A stretch of 64,000 nucleotides of DNA from Eleginops maclovinus (Eukaryota > Chordata > Actinopteri > Perciformes > Eleginopidae). Shown here piece by piece: positions 10,923 through 23,412 of the stretch (the first letter of the stretch is position 1; the number at the start of each line of letters is the position of its first letter). The DNA lies in assembly GCF_036324505.1 (NCBI RefSeq), contig NC_086354.1, forward strand, positions 24,914,707-24,978,706, in the 5' to 3' direction. Both the position numbers and the translations under genes were made by a program. The notes under the pieces are model-generated. The model was not told where the DNA came from and ran no database searches. It worked only from the letters and a program-made list of their open reading frames with translations.

Positions 10923-12038
10923 CCTGAACATCAGCAGGAGAGGACTCTTTAAAGTAGAGACACTACATACTGATATACACCTGAACATCAGCAGGAGAGG
11001 ACTCTTTAAAGTAGAGACACTACATACTGATATACACCTGAACATCAGCAGGAGAGGACTCTTTAAAGTAGAGACTCTACATACTGATATACACCTGAAC
11101 ATCAGCAGGAGAGGACTCTTTAAAGTAGAGACGCTACATACTGATATACACCTGGACATCAGCAGAGAGGACTCTTTAAAGTAGAGACACTACATACTGA
11201 TATACACCTGAACATCAGCAGGAGAGGACTCTTTAAAGTAGAGACGCTACATACTGATATACACCTGAACATCAGCAGGAGAGGACTCTTTAAAGTAGAG
11301 ACACTACATACTGATATACACCTGAACATCAGCAGGAGAGGACTCTTTAAAGTAGAGACTCTACATACTGATATACACCTGAACATCAGCAGGAGAGGAC
11401 TCTTTAAAGTAGAGACTCTACATACTGATATACACCTGAACATCAGCAGGAGAGGACTCTTTAAAGTAGAGACTCTACATACTGATATACACCTGAACAT
11501 CAGCAGGAGAGGACTCTTTAAAGTAGAGACTCTACATACTGATACACACCTGAACATCAGCAGGAGAGGACTCTTTAAAGTAGAGACTCTACATACTGAT
11601 ATACACCTGAACATCAGCAGGAGAGGACTCTTTAAAGTAGAGACACTGCATACTGATATACACCTGAACATCAGCAGGAGAGGACTCTTTAAAGTAGAGA
11701 CACCTGAACATCAGCAGGAGAGGACTCTTTAAAGTAGAGACGCTACATACTGATATACACCTGAACATCAGCATGAGAGGACTCTTTAAAATAGAGACTC
11801 TACATACTGATATACACCTGAACATCAGCAGGAGAGGACTCTTTAAAGTAGAGACGCTACATACTGATATACACCTGAACATCAGCAGGAGAGGACTCTT
11901 TAAAGTAGAGACTCTACATACTGATATACACCTGAACATCAGCAGGAGAGGACTCTTTAAAGTAGAGACTCTACATACTGATATACACCTGAACATCAGC
12001 AGGAGAGGACTCTTTAAAGTAGAGACTCTACATACTGA
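10923..12038 (+). repeat. 57-bp minisatellite, about 19-20 copies
   Basis: Tandem copies of a 57-bp unit built around gaacatcagcaggagaggac, tttaaagtagagac and tacatactgatatacacc. Units differ mainly at the triplet after gtagag (acac, acgc, actc). Two units carry deletions, near 11153-11170 and 11698-11703. Because 57 is a multiple of three, frames stay open through many units and yield 19-residue repeats on both strands. These are by-products of the period. Confidence 0.96.
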
Positions 12039-12389
12039 TGTAATCATTTTAACCCAAACTTCTTAGATCACGTCTTCTGAATAAAGCTGTTCTGTTGCAT
12101 TATGGGTCTTTTTAATGCCTAAATGTAGGGCAGAGAACATTTTCTTTAAAGATGAGACCTGTGGTCCCTCAGGTGCTGCCTCGGAGCAGACACGTCTGAG
12201 TGAACTTCCTAATGCAAAAATCCTGTCGTCCACTGAGAGTGTCAGATGGTGACGTAGGAGAGGGATTCAGTCGGAAAAACTGTGAGACCAGGGTGAGACG
12301 GAGGGCAGACCAATGAGGAGAGACCGCATCATGATGACGGAAAAGTGGTCCACGTGGAAGGAGAGGCAAAGGAAAAATACACCTGGTGG
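12039..12389. other. Unannotated DNA between array and repeat copy C
   Basis: No exon or RNA gene recognised. Confidence 0.4.
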
Positions 12390-12868
12390 TGAACGTGGAG
12401 CAGGGACATTTGTGTGATGGACCCTGAAGGCAGCATCTCCCTGGTCCAATAGGATTCCTCCATGTGATTTTGGATTATTGCAGAAAATAATCTCAGAGTG
12501 AAACAAACGTTGATTCAGCAGGATAATCTCCACATATTAACACCTCTTTATGATTTCTGAAGTAAGAAGCTAACATTGGGCTAAAGGGGAGCTACAGCAC
12601 GGTCACATGACTTCACGTCTCCACCGCTAAGCTAAAGGCAGCTAGTAGCATTTAGAAAACCATTGATTTCCAATACGAGCGAATAGGAAGTGTAAAATGT
12701 TGACTCATTCCCTGGTTCAAGGACTCATTCCTGCACTCTATGGTGTATAGAAATGCTTTCACAACTCAGGATTTTAAAGCATTTATTGGAGATATTCGGA
12801 CTGAAATGGGGCTTAAATCGTCCCCACACTCTTCCTGTTGATCCTCCATGCTGCTGGATTTACCTCCA
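12390..12868 (-). repeat. Interspersed repeat carrying one 72-bp core unit, copy C
   Basis: The least rearranged copy seen. On the minus strand it runs from a head matching 521-560 (atccagcagcatggagg), through one 72-bp core with tcatgtgaccgtgctgtag, to the tail with tatgtggagattatcctgct and gctgccttcagggtcca. At 12537-12540 the TTAA that is occupied by the 810-1674 element in copy A is empty. It therefore gives the ancestral arrangement for both the nested insertion and the minisatellite expansions. Confidence 0.75.
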
Positions 12869-15373
12869 GTACTTCAGACACCAGTTATCCGCTGATTCCT
12901 GCAGTAAATATCTGTTACTATCCCCCCATTCTTCCCTAAGAAGACACCTCAGCCTCTTCCCGCAGATAGTCTTATCCAGATTCAGTGTTTGATGGCTCTA
13001 TACGGCGCTCTCTGCATTCACCCTGATCCCTAACACACTCCGATAGTGTTTCACCCAGAGGACACACACACACACACACACCCTCGACAACAGAATCCAT
13101 CTTCTCGCTCCGAGGCGGCGGCACTGATGAATTAGCTCGGGCGTCGGTGCCAAAAAACCTGCAGAGACTCGGCAGGTCGCAGAGAGAATCCCACTAATTC
13201 ATAAACTCTGATATAACCACAGCTATAACTCAACAGGATAAAGTCTCATACATAAAGAGGGGATTACTGCACTGGATTCTGAACCCATCACACTAAAGCG
13301 TCTCTGAGATTTGATAGTTGCAGTAATGGAACCTTTGGTGTATTAATGAACAGTCATTTAGATTTGTATTCACACTAAAATAAAGGATCTTTTAAGGCAG
13401 ACAGAAATGCTTCGAAGCTGACGATCAGTACTCCAGTAAATCAGGTTTTTCTTGATCCTCTCCTGCCAAATAGCCCCTGAAATAAGGAACACAAGTCCCA
13501 CACTTTTCTTTATGCATTAGACTCAACAAAGCCTTGTTTTTACGGTAAATGTTGGCATATGCTACGGTCTCGTTTACCTTTGTTCACTAATGCAATGAAT
13601 GTTCACTTTCACGGTATTGATATAAAGCCCCGTAGACATTATAATCCTAAAGTTTTGGCTATTGGACTATGGACATCCATGCAATGGTCCAGTCTAGTAG
13701 ATAGCTAGCAAACCATACTTTAAATCCAATGGAAATCCAATTGGCAGCTTGTGGAGGAAACCAGAGAGACTCTAAAGAAGGATGCAAACAACTCTAGACA
13801 TTCAAATATCTAAGCAGCATGCATTGCATCCTTCCTACTGTATGAGCATGTTGCAGAGGATGAGCTAAAACATGCAGAACTCTTTGATTTGCTCCGTTAA
13901 CCCTGACTGCACGACACCATGATGCACCGCATGGCCTCGGAAATGTGAACGCTATAGTCTGCATCGTATATAAATCTACCGGCTCTGAAGCAAAGCTATG
14001 ACCTTCTGCTCAGTGCCATGCATCCTCTGACTCCTCCACACTGATGCACGGTGAAACAAAGACCCTCGCTGGGTGCAGGAGCAAAGACATTTTATACCCA
14101 CCGGGGGTCTTTCTGTAGTCTGCTTTACTATTGTTGACTGGACTTATTTGAACTGTTGATCCTCTCTTTATCGTCTGAGGAGTAAGGAGCTGATACCAGA
14201 GTGTCCTTAAAGACCCTTTCAGCCGCATCCCAACTCTTTCTAATTTCATGTCTCATTTCTGCAGGATGTCAGCGTTGGTGTCAGTGTGTATTATTTGTTC
14301 TTCAATAATTGCTTTTATACTTTAACTACAACGTGTTAATAATTCTATTTACCAAAATAGCAATGTTCTAAATATTTAATGACGGAACACAGCGGTGTTG
14401 TGCTTCAACCTACTGAGTGTTTCCACTTTGCTCTCGCTCTCGTTTTTAATTGCTTTCTGCTCTGAACTCCAAGAGAATGAAGGTTTTGTCCGGATCTTTT
14501 TTTTCTCTGAGTAACATGAATCTACAAAAACATGTAACTTATTTCATAATCACTTAACTCCTGAGTGAGGGTCTGCGCTCTGGAGATTCCCGCTTTAATT
14601 TCACGTCCTTTAATTAGTGCGGGATTATAATGTGTAGTACAAGTCGCTCTGTGCTGATCCTGTTAATGCATCAGAGCAGCAGATTAACCCCTCAGTGTGG
14701 TCCGTCAGACGGAGGAAACCAGTAAATATGGAACGTTTTGAACACTCAACAGCAACGTCTCTGTCCAGAAATCCTGACCTGGTTGAGTGAAATAGTTTCA
14801 TGAAGGAACTGTTTTATTTCTAACAAACTACACTTGCAAACTGTGCAGAGAGAAGACGTCTCAGCAGATATCTCCAGCATCTGGACATAAACATCACTAT
14901 ACTGTATGAACAAGAAAATGTACTTCAGCTATCCCTTTAAGTACACCAATGGGCCATTTATAAACCCATGTGTGTTATTCCATGAGTAATTGTCTTCTGA
15001 CAGATTATGGATAAAAAAAATTGGACTGAAAATACCAACATAAGACATGCATAATGACCAAGATTCTAGTGACTGCCATCATTTGTAAATGAAAGGGTTG
15101 TAAATTCATTATGCATTAGCCTCAGTTCATTATTTTACCACCTGCAGCTGAGTCACTGTAGATCTGCTGGCGTCATGATTTCATCATCACGTTTCTTTTA
15201 AGCTGAATTAAAACCCAATCCTCCTGGAGTTTAACATCAAGAGCTTCTCCAAAATGCTTGACCTGAATAGATAAAAGCTTAACGAGCGTCTGAGCGTAAC
15301 TGAAAATAATAAAAGACATTGTGGGATTTAAAATTAAACACAGCTGCATTTAAAGAAGAGAATCAGCAGGGGG
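12869..15373. other. Unannotated presumed intron DNA (2.5 kb)
   Basis: Contains a short CA run at 13063-13081 and otherwise mixed, moderately AT-rich sequence. No exon with splice sites, RNA gene or clear mobile element was recognised. Confidence 0.4.
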
Positions 15374-15674
15374 TAAAGGGAACAGCAGAAGAGGACAGAC
15401 AGGAAGTAAACACTAACAGGAAGAGCAGAAGAGGACAGACAGGAAGTAAACACTAAAGGGAACAGCAGAAGAAGAAGGCAGACAGGAAGTAAACACTAAA
15501 GGGAACAGCAGCAGAAGAAGGCAGACAGGAAGTAAACACTAAAGGGAACAGCAGAAGAAGAAGGCAGACAGGAAGTAAACACTAAAGGGAACAGCAGAAG
15601 AAGAAGGCAGACAGGAAGTAAACACTAAAGGGAACAGCAGAAGAAGACGGACAGGAAGTAAACACTAACAGGAA
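15374..15674 (-). repeat. Minisatellite, reverse complement of the 40-bp unit at 46.9 kb, about 7 copies
   Basis: Tandem units containing cagacaggaagtaaacacta and aagggaacagcag, with period about 40-45 bp. The unit is the reverse complement of the 46900-48200 array, so the strand is set relative to that array. Confidence 0.92.
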
Positions 15675-18029
15675 CACGGGCTCTGGCTCTGGCGGTGTTT
15701 GAAGGGTGCTTAATGGAAAACGTAATCAGACTCGGGCAGCTCCTGAATCCTCCCAGCAGAGGTTTGAAGAAGCCTTTGAGGAACCACAAAGGCTCTAATG
15801 TCACAGGCATGTTTCTGTGCTTTGAAGCCACATTATTCCACACTGCTGTTATTCTGCAGAGCTGAAAACATCACACGATATCTCCCCCTCTCTCTGGGTT
15901 CAAAGCACCGCTGCATTTGGCATTTCAGTTTCCATGGTGACTGAAGCCCTGGCAGACTAAAATATATCTGAAAAACATTTTTGGTCCATTATCCTCCCTC
16001 CGTTCCTCCCTCTCCGCCGTGCAATCATCTTGCGGGCTCGCTCACTACGCGGGGAGTCAAAATGCTAATTAGTGATTCTTCAGCTGCTGTCTTTGATTTT
16101 CTGCAGCGATATCAAGATCTGTGCATCTTTATACGTAGCATTACTACTTTACAGTGACTGATGTGTGTTCCTGTTGATGTTTGGCAAGCGCTTTGATGAT
16201 CACAATACCCTTGTTGAACTCCTTTGTCGTCATTTCTTAAAATGAAAGAGCATCAGTGGCAGTTTTTCGCCCTAAACGCTGCAGGCTGGAGTCGCAAATC
16301 TGCACAGAGATGAAAGCTTTCTGCCTCTCACAGAAAAGTGTCTGCAATAAGCAGAAAAGGCATCATGATGGGCTGAGGCTGTGCTGCAGAGATGCACCAA
16401 CAACGATAGAGGACAACAACGTCAACAAGAGCAGACGTAAAGTTCAGAGGAACAAAACTGCAGCATATTCTTAATTATTGATATTAAAGCTGCATGTTGA
16501 GCAAAATGTGTCCATTTCAGCAAAGCTACATAAACTGTGAAGTAGTAAAAGATGGCATCAAATGTCTTGATGGATACCTTGTTCACTCACTGATCTACGG
16601 AGGCCGACGCGCACTACAACAACCCAGAACATGTCCATCAGGAGAAACACGCTGCAGCTTCAGAAATGATGCAATTATAAAAACACCAATGTGCAAAAAC
16701 ATCTTCCCCACCCTGAGGAAACATGCACAGCGTTTATTAAAAGCATGGCATCAACAAAACCCTGCAAACAGCTCAAGTTTGTGCCACGTCTTTTTAAACA
16801 AGTCTGCCGTTTCTTTAAATTAAAGAGACTTTCACTGACAATCGGTTAAAAAAACTTCAACTTGAAACTATGAGACTATTTTGCATGCACACATCGTACA
16901 GCAGCTCCTGGAACATGTTGCACAGCCTTAGTGTGTATCCCCCCCCCCCCCCCCCTTCCACAGAGGCATGCTCAGGGCTGTTTTGGAGCCTGATGGCTAA
17001 CCAGTGTTTAGCGTTTCCACCAAGATCGAAAATGTGCTATCGGAAAGCCACCATAGACCATATCACCGGAGAGGTACGCAGCTTCTGTTCCAAATACCGT
17101 AACTTTTGCTGAGAGGGATTTGTGCGCTGGCATTGCTAGGAAAGCAGCGAGGCAATGACGTGGCGCTCATCGGCTTCAGTTGGTGGAAAAGCAAATTGCT
17201 CCGGCACAGAGCTCCAACAGAACTCCTCCTGACAGAAAAGGTGTGATAGGGTTGAATTTGAACTTTAACAGAAATAAAGCATCTGAATAAGATCTCCTCT
17301 GATCTCTGCAGCATGTCGTCTCAGGAGAAGCCGTGACGCTTCACAGAGAGCTGCTTCTCCCAAGGTCGTTCAACGAGTAGCAGAGGAGGAGCAGAGCCTC
17401 AGAGCGCGGGGAGTCTGGGAGCGTCGTGACGGCGGGAGGCTTTTAAACCGAGGCCCTGCTTTATTTGCAGAGCTGTTGTTCATGCGTCCTCAGCTCCGGG
17501 GTGTACTTCACACTGTAAGTGAAACTTGTTGCTTCCAGTGGGAATACATCAATCTGCTTTCTCAACATTTGCTTTAGAAACTTTTAAAGGAGTTTTCAGA
17601 GCTCCAGAGGCTCCGGCAGCTCAGGACGGGATGGTGCTATCGACTTCCTGTCCCCCCGCTCACCAGATTGGATCTGCCCTGACAGATTTATCATGCAGCA
17701 TCTATTTGTTCTCAGCTGTCTGCGGCATTGATTAGCTTCAAACTGATTGTTTGAACACCAGTTCTGTCCCTGGCCACAGTCTCACAGCACACAGTAGTTA
17801 GAGTCGGATCTGTCACCAGGACAACATCACTTCATTGCTGTAGGCTTTATAAGTTAAGTAGCACGGAGCGTCACGGAGCGTCACGGATCAACACCCTCAA
17901 ACCCACTGTCGTTGGAGGACTTAAAGGGGAATTCTAAATATGAGAGGGAAAGAAGCACATTTCTATCCAAAGGGACTTACAACTCATGAAGAAGCAAACT
18001 CAGAACAACAGTCTGGAGGGAACACAGGG
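15675..18029. other. Unannotated presumed intron DNA
   Basis: Includes a poly-C run near 16939-16956 and a pair of inverted blocks (gtttccaccaa near 17010 and ttggtggaaaagc near 17180) that could be ends of a small degraded DNA element. Also present is a short triplicated cacggagcgt near 17862-17885. No exon recognised. Confidence 0.35.
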
Positions 18030-18089
18030 ATTTTAGCCTTTGCAGACCATTTACATGCACTCAAACACCACAGGAGAGGGAACACCCCA
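18030..18089 (-). repeat. MITE fragment (TTAA-type family), truncated at the tRNA
   Basis: Contains tttgcagaccatttacatgc and ggagagggaacacccc, the terminal motif also seen at 25519-25613, 46530-46590 and 63190-63288 and inverted at 28943-29070 and 58361-58480. The expected end (ctctttaa) is missing because the sequence passes straight into the tRNA gene. Confidence 0.7.
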
Positions 18090-18161
18090 TCCCATATGGT
18101 CTAACGGTTAGGATTCCTGGTTCTCACCCAGGCGGCCCGGGTTCGACTCTCGGTATGGGAA
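18090..18161 (+). tRNA. tRNA-Glu (anticodon CTC)
   Basis: A 72-nt cloverleaf. The 7-bp acceptor stem pairs TCCCATA with TATGGGA, followed by discriminator A. The anticodon stem CCTGG/CCAGG encloses loop TTCTCAC with anticodon CTC at 18123-18125. The T arm is CCGGG-TTCGACT-CTCGG with one G-T wobble. A-box and B-box promoter elements are intact (GGTCTAACGGTTAGG; GGTTCGACTC). It matches vertebrate tRNA-Glu closely from memory. Only four T residues follow (18168-18171), a weak Pol III terminator. There is no intron. It lies between a MITE fragment and a SINE, so it could be a transposed or retro-derived copy rather than a member of a functional cluster. Confidence 0.88.
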
Positions 18162-18170
18162 CTACACTTT

Positions 18171-18428
18171 TGGCGGTGGTGGCGAAGTCCATAGGGGCTT
18201 GGCCTGGGAACTGGAAGGTCACCAGTTCAAGTCCCCGAAAGACCAAGTGCCACCGTGGTGTCCCTGAGCAAGACACTGGTTACCTACACTGCTCCCCGGG
18301 CGCCGTACATAATGGCAGCCCACTGCTCCTAACACTAGGATGGGTCAAATGCAGAGACCGCATTTCGTTGTCCTAGTACTTGTACTCTGTGCAATGACAA
18401 TAAAGTTGAATCTTTCTTTCAATCTTTC
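18171..18428 (+). mobile_element. tRNA-derived SINE
   Basis: The head ggcgaagtccataggggctt and the B-box-like ggtcaccagttcaagtcc are tRNA-like. The body contains cctgagcaagacactgg and actaggatgggtcaaatgca, shared with the inverted copy at 21109-21449. The tail gcaatgacaataaagttgaa ends in repeated aatctttc, a LINE-like 3' tail. It starts about 10 bp after the tRNA-Glu gene. Confidence 0.85.
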
Positions 18429-20364
18429 AAAAGCAGAATGAAGGTAGTCTTCTGCAGTCTGAGCTTCAGCTGAAGACCATGAAGCAGCTTCTCTTTTGGC
18501 CGCAGAGCTCTTGAGTCTGAACAGAGACGAGATATATTTAGATTTCAGACTCAGTGACTCATGTTTCTGGGGGAAGACATTATCTCTGACGTCTAATGCA
18601 AAGAAGCGACCAAAGAAACCTGCTCAGTAGTGACGTGAGCACGAGGGTTTGGAAGCTGCCTGAGAATCATCCAGTTTTCATTTCTTCAGCTTTGGTGAAA
18701 AGTATCATTTAGACAAAGTTGTACTACTTGAGTATTTCCATGTTATGCTACAAACACTTCATTTCAGATGGAAATATTGCACTTCTTACACACGGACAGT
18801 ATGTAACACGAGGGACTTTGTATATTAAACACATGATATGAAGTGGACATTTATCCATATAGGGAGGAGTTCAGTTATATAAAGGATAATGTTAGAATAA
18901 ATTCTGCCAAAATATCAATAATACGCATTTCTACTTGATTATTTTGTATTCTGGACTTCTAGTTCTAATGGAGTATTTATAGACTGTAGTATTTCTGATT
19001 AAGTTAAGGATGGAAGTCACAGGGGAAAATACTCCTCCAGAAACCAGTAAAACATAATGAAAACAAAGGGCTTTTTCTCTTGTAATAAGATCACATATCT
19101 GCCAAGAGAACAAGAGACAATCAGCTTGGTAAGACTTATTGAAATGAGATGGAATATTGAGATGAATCAGATTTTTTAATCAGCCGGGGAAACTTTCGAC
19201 TGCAATCAGGAAAATCTAAAGTTTGGTTATTTCCAGATAAAAAACGTTTCATCTGAGATGCAACTCAAAGTCAGATGTCCTAAACAATATAATGAAGAGG
19301 CGTTTTCACTAAGGGCCACATACAGAAAACCATGCGTGAGGCTGGGCCCCTCACTACAGGCGAGGTGTATCGCCTCATAAGTTATAAGTTATCAAAATCG
19401 ATCAAATGTAGGCGGACTATGCGTCATACATGGATATGCTTTAAGAAACATCACAGCTCTCCGTAGGGTTTTATTCATTTGGTTAGAATAAGTGTTTACC
19501 GCTCATTCCTTAAACAACAGCCTGAGATTTCTTATAATAAGGGGAATTATGAGGGGAATATTTCAAGCTTGTTATGCAAATAAGTTCTTGAGCTTTTTTT
19601 ATAAACTAAGATTTGTTCGTATTTCTCTTTTACTTTGACTGACCGAATTCATTTCATAAGTCGGCTTAATAACACATGACTGCTTAATATCGGTTTACAT
19701 ATACAGTATATAACATAAGACAGGCAGGAGTTTCCGTATTTCATTTAACTTTTAGAATTTTCTGAGGGCCAATTCAAAATGGACCACAGGCCGCATTTGG
19801 CCCCGGGCCGCAGTTTGGACCCCCCTGGTCTAAATCAAAGAGCCTATGTCTCCCCGCAGTGTTACTCCTTAGGGTATTAAGTATCATCTCAAGAGTAAAG
19901 ACATTCTGACGAGAAATTAGACAAACACACTTGGCATGACTGAGTTTTTGTAGTGCTCTTCTTACATCAATGCATACTCTGCATACTTTAGTGGTGCAGT
20001 TTAGTCCACATCTTAACCAATACAGGCTGAGGAGGGTCCCAGCGGATAGACTACATGTGTATTTCCAAAACCAAACATCCAGTTGGTAACAAATTGTAGA
20101 AGACCACATGTTGCAGTGAACTAGATGTTTAGCACATAACAAAATACCCAGAATGCACGGTGGAAAAAGCTTTTCGGTGCCCTTTCAGAGTATAAACACA
20201 GCTGCTGCTCGTGAGGTTAACTAGGTAGGTGTTCCAATAAACAGCATCCATAATTATTATTATAATAATACAAAACTGTCTGACTGCTTATTATCTTTGC
20301 ACCAGCTGCTGCAGGCTTTATTTGAAAAGAGACTAAACTTACTTTCTAATTTGATGCATTACAA
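18429..20364. other. Unannotated presumed intron DNA
   Basis: AT-rich, no exon or RNA gene recognised. The stretch 19740-19820 (ggaccacaggccgcatttgg, gggccgcagtttggac) looks like the edge of a degraded dispersed repeat and is not assigned. Confidence 0.35.
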
Positions 20365-20450
20365 CAGAAAACACAGACATTTTAGCCTCTGCAGACCATT
20401 TACATGCACTAAGACCTATAACACAGTACAGGGAAGGCAAAGGGAAAACC
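20365..20450 (-). repeat. MITE fragment (TTAA-type family)
   Basis: Contains tctgcagaccatttacatgc and ctataacacagtacaggg, matching the shared terminal motif of this family. The TTAA-proximal end is missing. Confidence 0.65.
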
Positions 20451-21108
20451 TCTTTGAATCCCGCAGCCCTATATTACACTGCACCGCTTTGATCTGGAAT
20501 AAATAAAGTGTTTTTGTTCGCAGAGTTTCCTCTTTTTGAATCGTTTTTTAAAAAGTGACACAGCTGGCTTTATCTGCTATTTAAAGAGACCTATTTCAGG
20601 CCGGTACCAGATACCAGTATTCTTTATCTGGGGCATTCTATTGTTGTGTGAAGCCCTCGGGGGGAGTCAGCGTGACGCCTGTTAGCAGCAACACTTGTTC
20701 TTTTTCTCAGAGGAGGCGATCGCTCAGCGTTTCCTCAGCTATCAATACGCTGCTAATCTGTTCCAATATCACCAGAGCTGCAGGCCATCCATCTGACTGA
20801 ACAGGGGATGTTAGAGTGGGAACGTGTGTGTGTGTGTGTGTGTGTGCAGCATAAGATACCACAGTCGGTGAAACACAAGAGGGATAAAGACAGAGAGTCT
20901 GCAATGAAATGGATATTGGGTGGACACGAGTCATGGTAATGAAGTTTCCATTTGAAGTTGTTTATAAAAGACGGAAACAAGAGCTGAATTATCGGAGCAG
21001 CAGTCCTCTCTGGGTGTTGCAGTGCATGAAACCAAACGCCTTTTTCACTGCAGTGCAACACTCAGTAAAAGGATGCTAGCATAGCGTTAGCCTCACCAAA
21101 AGCATTAG
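20451..21108. other. Unannotated DNA with short TG run
   Basis: A TG microsatellite occupies 20823-20846. Nothing else was recognised. Confidence 0.4.
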
Positions 21109-21449
21109 ATAGAAGATAGATAGAATCAGAGGATGAAACCCTCTTTATTTGTCACATGCACACAGCAGAGCACACACAGTGAAATTGGTCCTCTGCATTT
21201 AACCCATCCTAGTACTGGGAGCAGTGGGCAGCTATCGTACAGCGCCCGGGAAGCAATGGGGAGGGGGGATTGGAGGTGTCCGGTGCCTTGCTCAAGGGCA
21301 CCACAGCAGGGCCCAGGAGGTGAACTGGGACCTCTCCAAGTAGCAGTCCACCTTCCATATTTTCAAGTCTGTTCGGGGACTTGAACCGGCGACCCTACGA
21401 TTCCATGATTCCCAGTCCAAGCCCCTACTGACTGAGCCACTGCTGGACC
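21109..21449 (-). mobile_element. tRNA-derived SINE, complete, reverse orientation
   Basis: Read on the minus strand it starts with a tRNA-like head (agtggctcagtcagtagggg; B box gtcgccggttcaagtcc). It continues with the shared body (cccttgagcaaggcacc, actaggatgggttaaatgc) and ends in caaataaagagggtttcatc followed by TCTA repeats. It is the same family as 18171-18428, with a different tail. Confidence 0.87.
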
Positions 21450-22471
21450 TTGAGTTGTCAAACACGTTTTTCAGGGATTATGAGGATTTCTCTAGATACA
21501 AGTCAGGATTTTGATAGAAACACATGTGAAAACATCATGGTAATGGTAATGTCTTTCAGGGTTTTGTCTAAATCTGGTTACAGTGGAGCTTAAGCGGCAT
21601 TCACACCTAATAGTCCGCTACCAGTTTCCTCGATGACGGGGCTCTGAAGAGTTCAAAGAGGTTTTTTATCACCGTGAATTAATGAATGATTTCAGAATGA
21701 ATGAAAGCCACAACTTGCTAACTTATCCTCCAGTAACCAGAACAGGAAATGAAGTGTAGATGCTACGCTTCCCTATGTTCCCCTGCTCCAAAGTCCACTA
21801 GCAAGTGGTCCGAGACCACCTCAGACTGCGTTAACACCAACCCAAATGAATCGCCCCAAGGGCTGAAACGCTCCAGGGTTCAACCGGACTAAACAAGGCT
21901 GGTGTGAACGCGACCTTAGTGGCTGCAGGATTCTAAAACAAGACCGGTCCACCAATGCTGTTCAGAGTCCAAAGGGGAAAACTGAATATACTTTGTAGAG
22001 TCTGAGAGACATGGAGAGAGGGAGTCATGCAGGAGAGTCTCTCGGGAAAAGAAGTGCTGAAGAACAGCTAGTCGTTACGGAAGCAGAGTGGGATATATCG
22101 CTGAGTCATGGTGTCTCAGACAGGTGGAAACATGAGTGGGTTTGAGACGCCGCTGAAGTTTGGACCTGAAGAGACTCTCGAACCACATCATCTGGTCTGA
22201 GTGGATAGAAATAGCAGCTGCAAGGGATTCTGGGACATTCATGCAGAAGGTGTGATGTTTGAAGCGGGACAGATAAGCTATAACTGAAGCACACAGTCTC
22301 TACCTTCTGTCAATAAGCAGAGATGTAACGAGACACGGAGACCACTTAACGACAGATTAAGAGACCTCATTGTTTCCTTTTCCTCAAATATTTAGCTTTC
22401 AAAACGCAGACAGTGCACCTGAAACACAAGTGAGTCAGTAAGGTATAACTGAAGTAAATATAGCAAATGCA
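21450..22471. other. Unannotated DNA
   Basis: About 1 kb with no recognised exon, RNA gene or repeat. Confidence 0.4.
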
Positions 22472-22705
22472 CCAGTACTATCAGCTCCCAGTAGTACTAT
22501 CAGCTCCCAGTAGTACTATCAGCTCCCAGTAGTACTATCAGCTCCCAGTAGGACTATCAGCTCCCAGTAGTACTATCAGCTCCCAGTAGTACTATCAGCT
22601 CCCAGGAGTACTATCAGCTCCCAGTAGCACTATCAGCTCCCAGTAGTACTATCAGCTCCCAGTAGTACTATCAGCTCCCAGTAGTACTATCAGCTCCCAG
22701 TAGGA
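22472..22705 (+). repeat. 19-bp minisatellite, about 12 copies
   Basis: Tandem copies of cagtagtactatcagctcc with few substitutions. It lies 21 bp from the following 37-bp array, so two unrelated minisatellites are adjacent. Confidence 0.95.
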
Positions 22706-22726
22706 CAAGTCTTTGCTGTGCAGTGG

Positions 22727-23412
22727 TGTCCCCTGGTCTCCAGCTGTGTGCGTCTCTCTTTAGTGTCCCCTGGTCTCCAGCTGTGTGCGTCTCTCTTTAG
22801 TGTCCCCTGGTCTCCAGCTGTGTGCGTCTCTCTTTAGTGTCCCCTGGTCTCCAGCTGTGTGCGTCTCTCTTTAGTGTCCCCTGGTCTCCAGCTGTGTGCG
22901 TCTCTTTACTGTCCCCTGGTCTCCAGCTGTGTGCGTCTCTCTTTAGTGTCCCCTGGTCTCCAGTTGTGTATGTCTCTCTTTAGTGTCCCCTGGTCTCCAG
23001 CTGTGTGCGTCTCTTTAGTGTCCCCTGGTCTCCAGCTGTGTGCGTCTCTCTTTAGTGTCCCCTGGTCTCCAGCTGTGTGCTTCTCTCTTTAGTGTCCCCT
23101 GGTCTCCAGCTGTGTGCGTCTCTCTTTAGTGTCCCCTGGTCTCCAGCTGTGTGCTTCTCTCTGTAGTGTCCCCTGGTCTCCAGCTGTGTGCGTCTCTCTT
23201 TAGTGTCCCCTGGTCTCCAGCTGTGTGCGTCTCTCTTAGTGTCCCCTGGTCTCCAGCTGTGTGCTTCTCTCTGTAGTGTCCCCTGGTCTCCAGCTGTGTG
23301 CGTCTCTCTTTAGTGTCCCCTGGTCTCCAGCTGTGTGCTTCTCTCTGTAGTGTCCCCTGGTCTCCAGCTGTGTGCGTCTCTCTGTAGTGTCCCCTGGTCT
23401 CCAGCTGTGTGT
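22727..23412 (+). repeat. 37-bp minisatellite, about 18 copies
   Basis: Unit tgtcccctggtctccagctg followed by tgtgcgtctctctttag. Variants lose a TC or carry ctgtag in place of tttag. The same unit in the same orientation forms 52478-53070, about 30 kb away on the other side of kcnq3 exon 1. Confidence 0.96.

Noticed and set aside
10851..12066. Repeat proteins encoded by the 57-bp array
   Set aside because: Frames stay open only because the period is a multiple of three. They occur on both strands and contain no recognisable fold.
16870..17210. Complete small DNA transposon with ttccaccaa/ttggtggaa ends
   Set aside because: Only short inverted words match and no target duplication was found, so it is noted but not called.
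18180..18240. Second tRNA gene in the SINE head
   Set aside because: A- and B-box-like words are present but no cloverleaf forms, and the SINE body follows directly.
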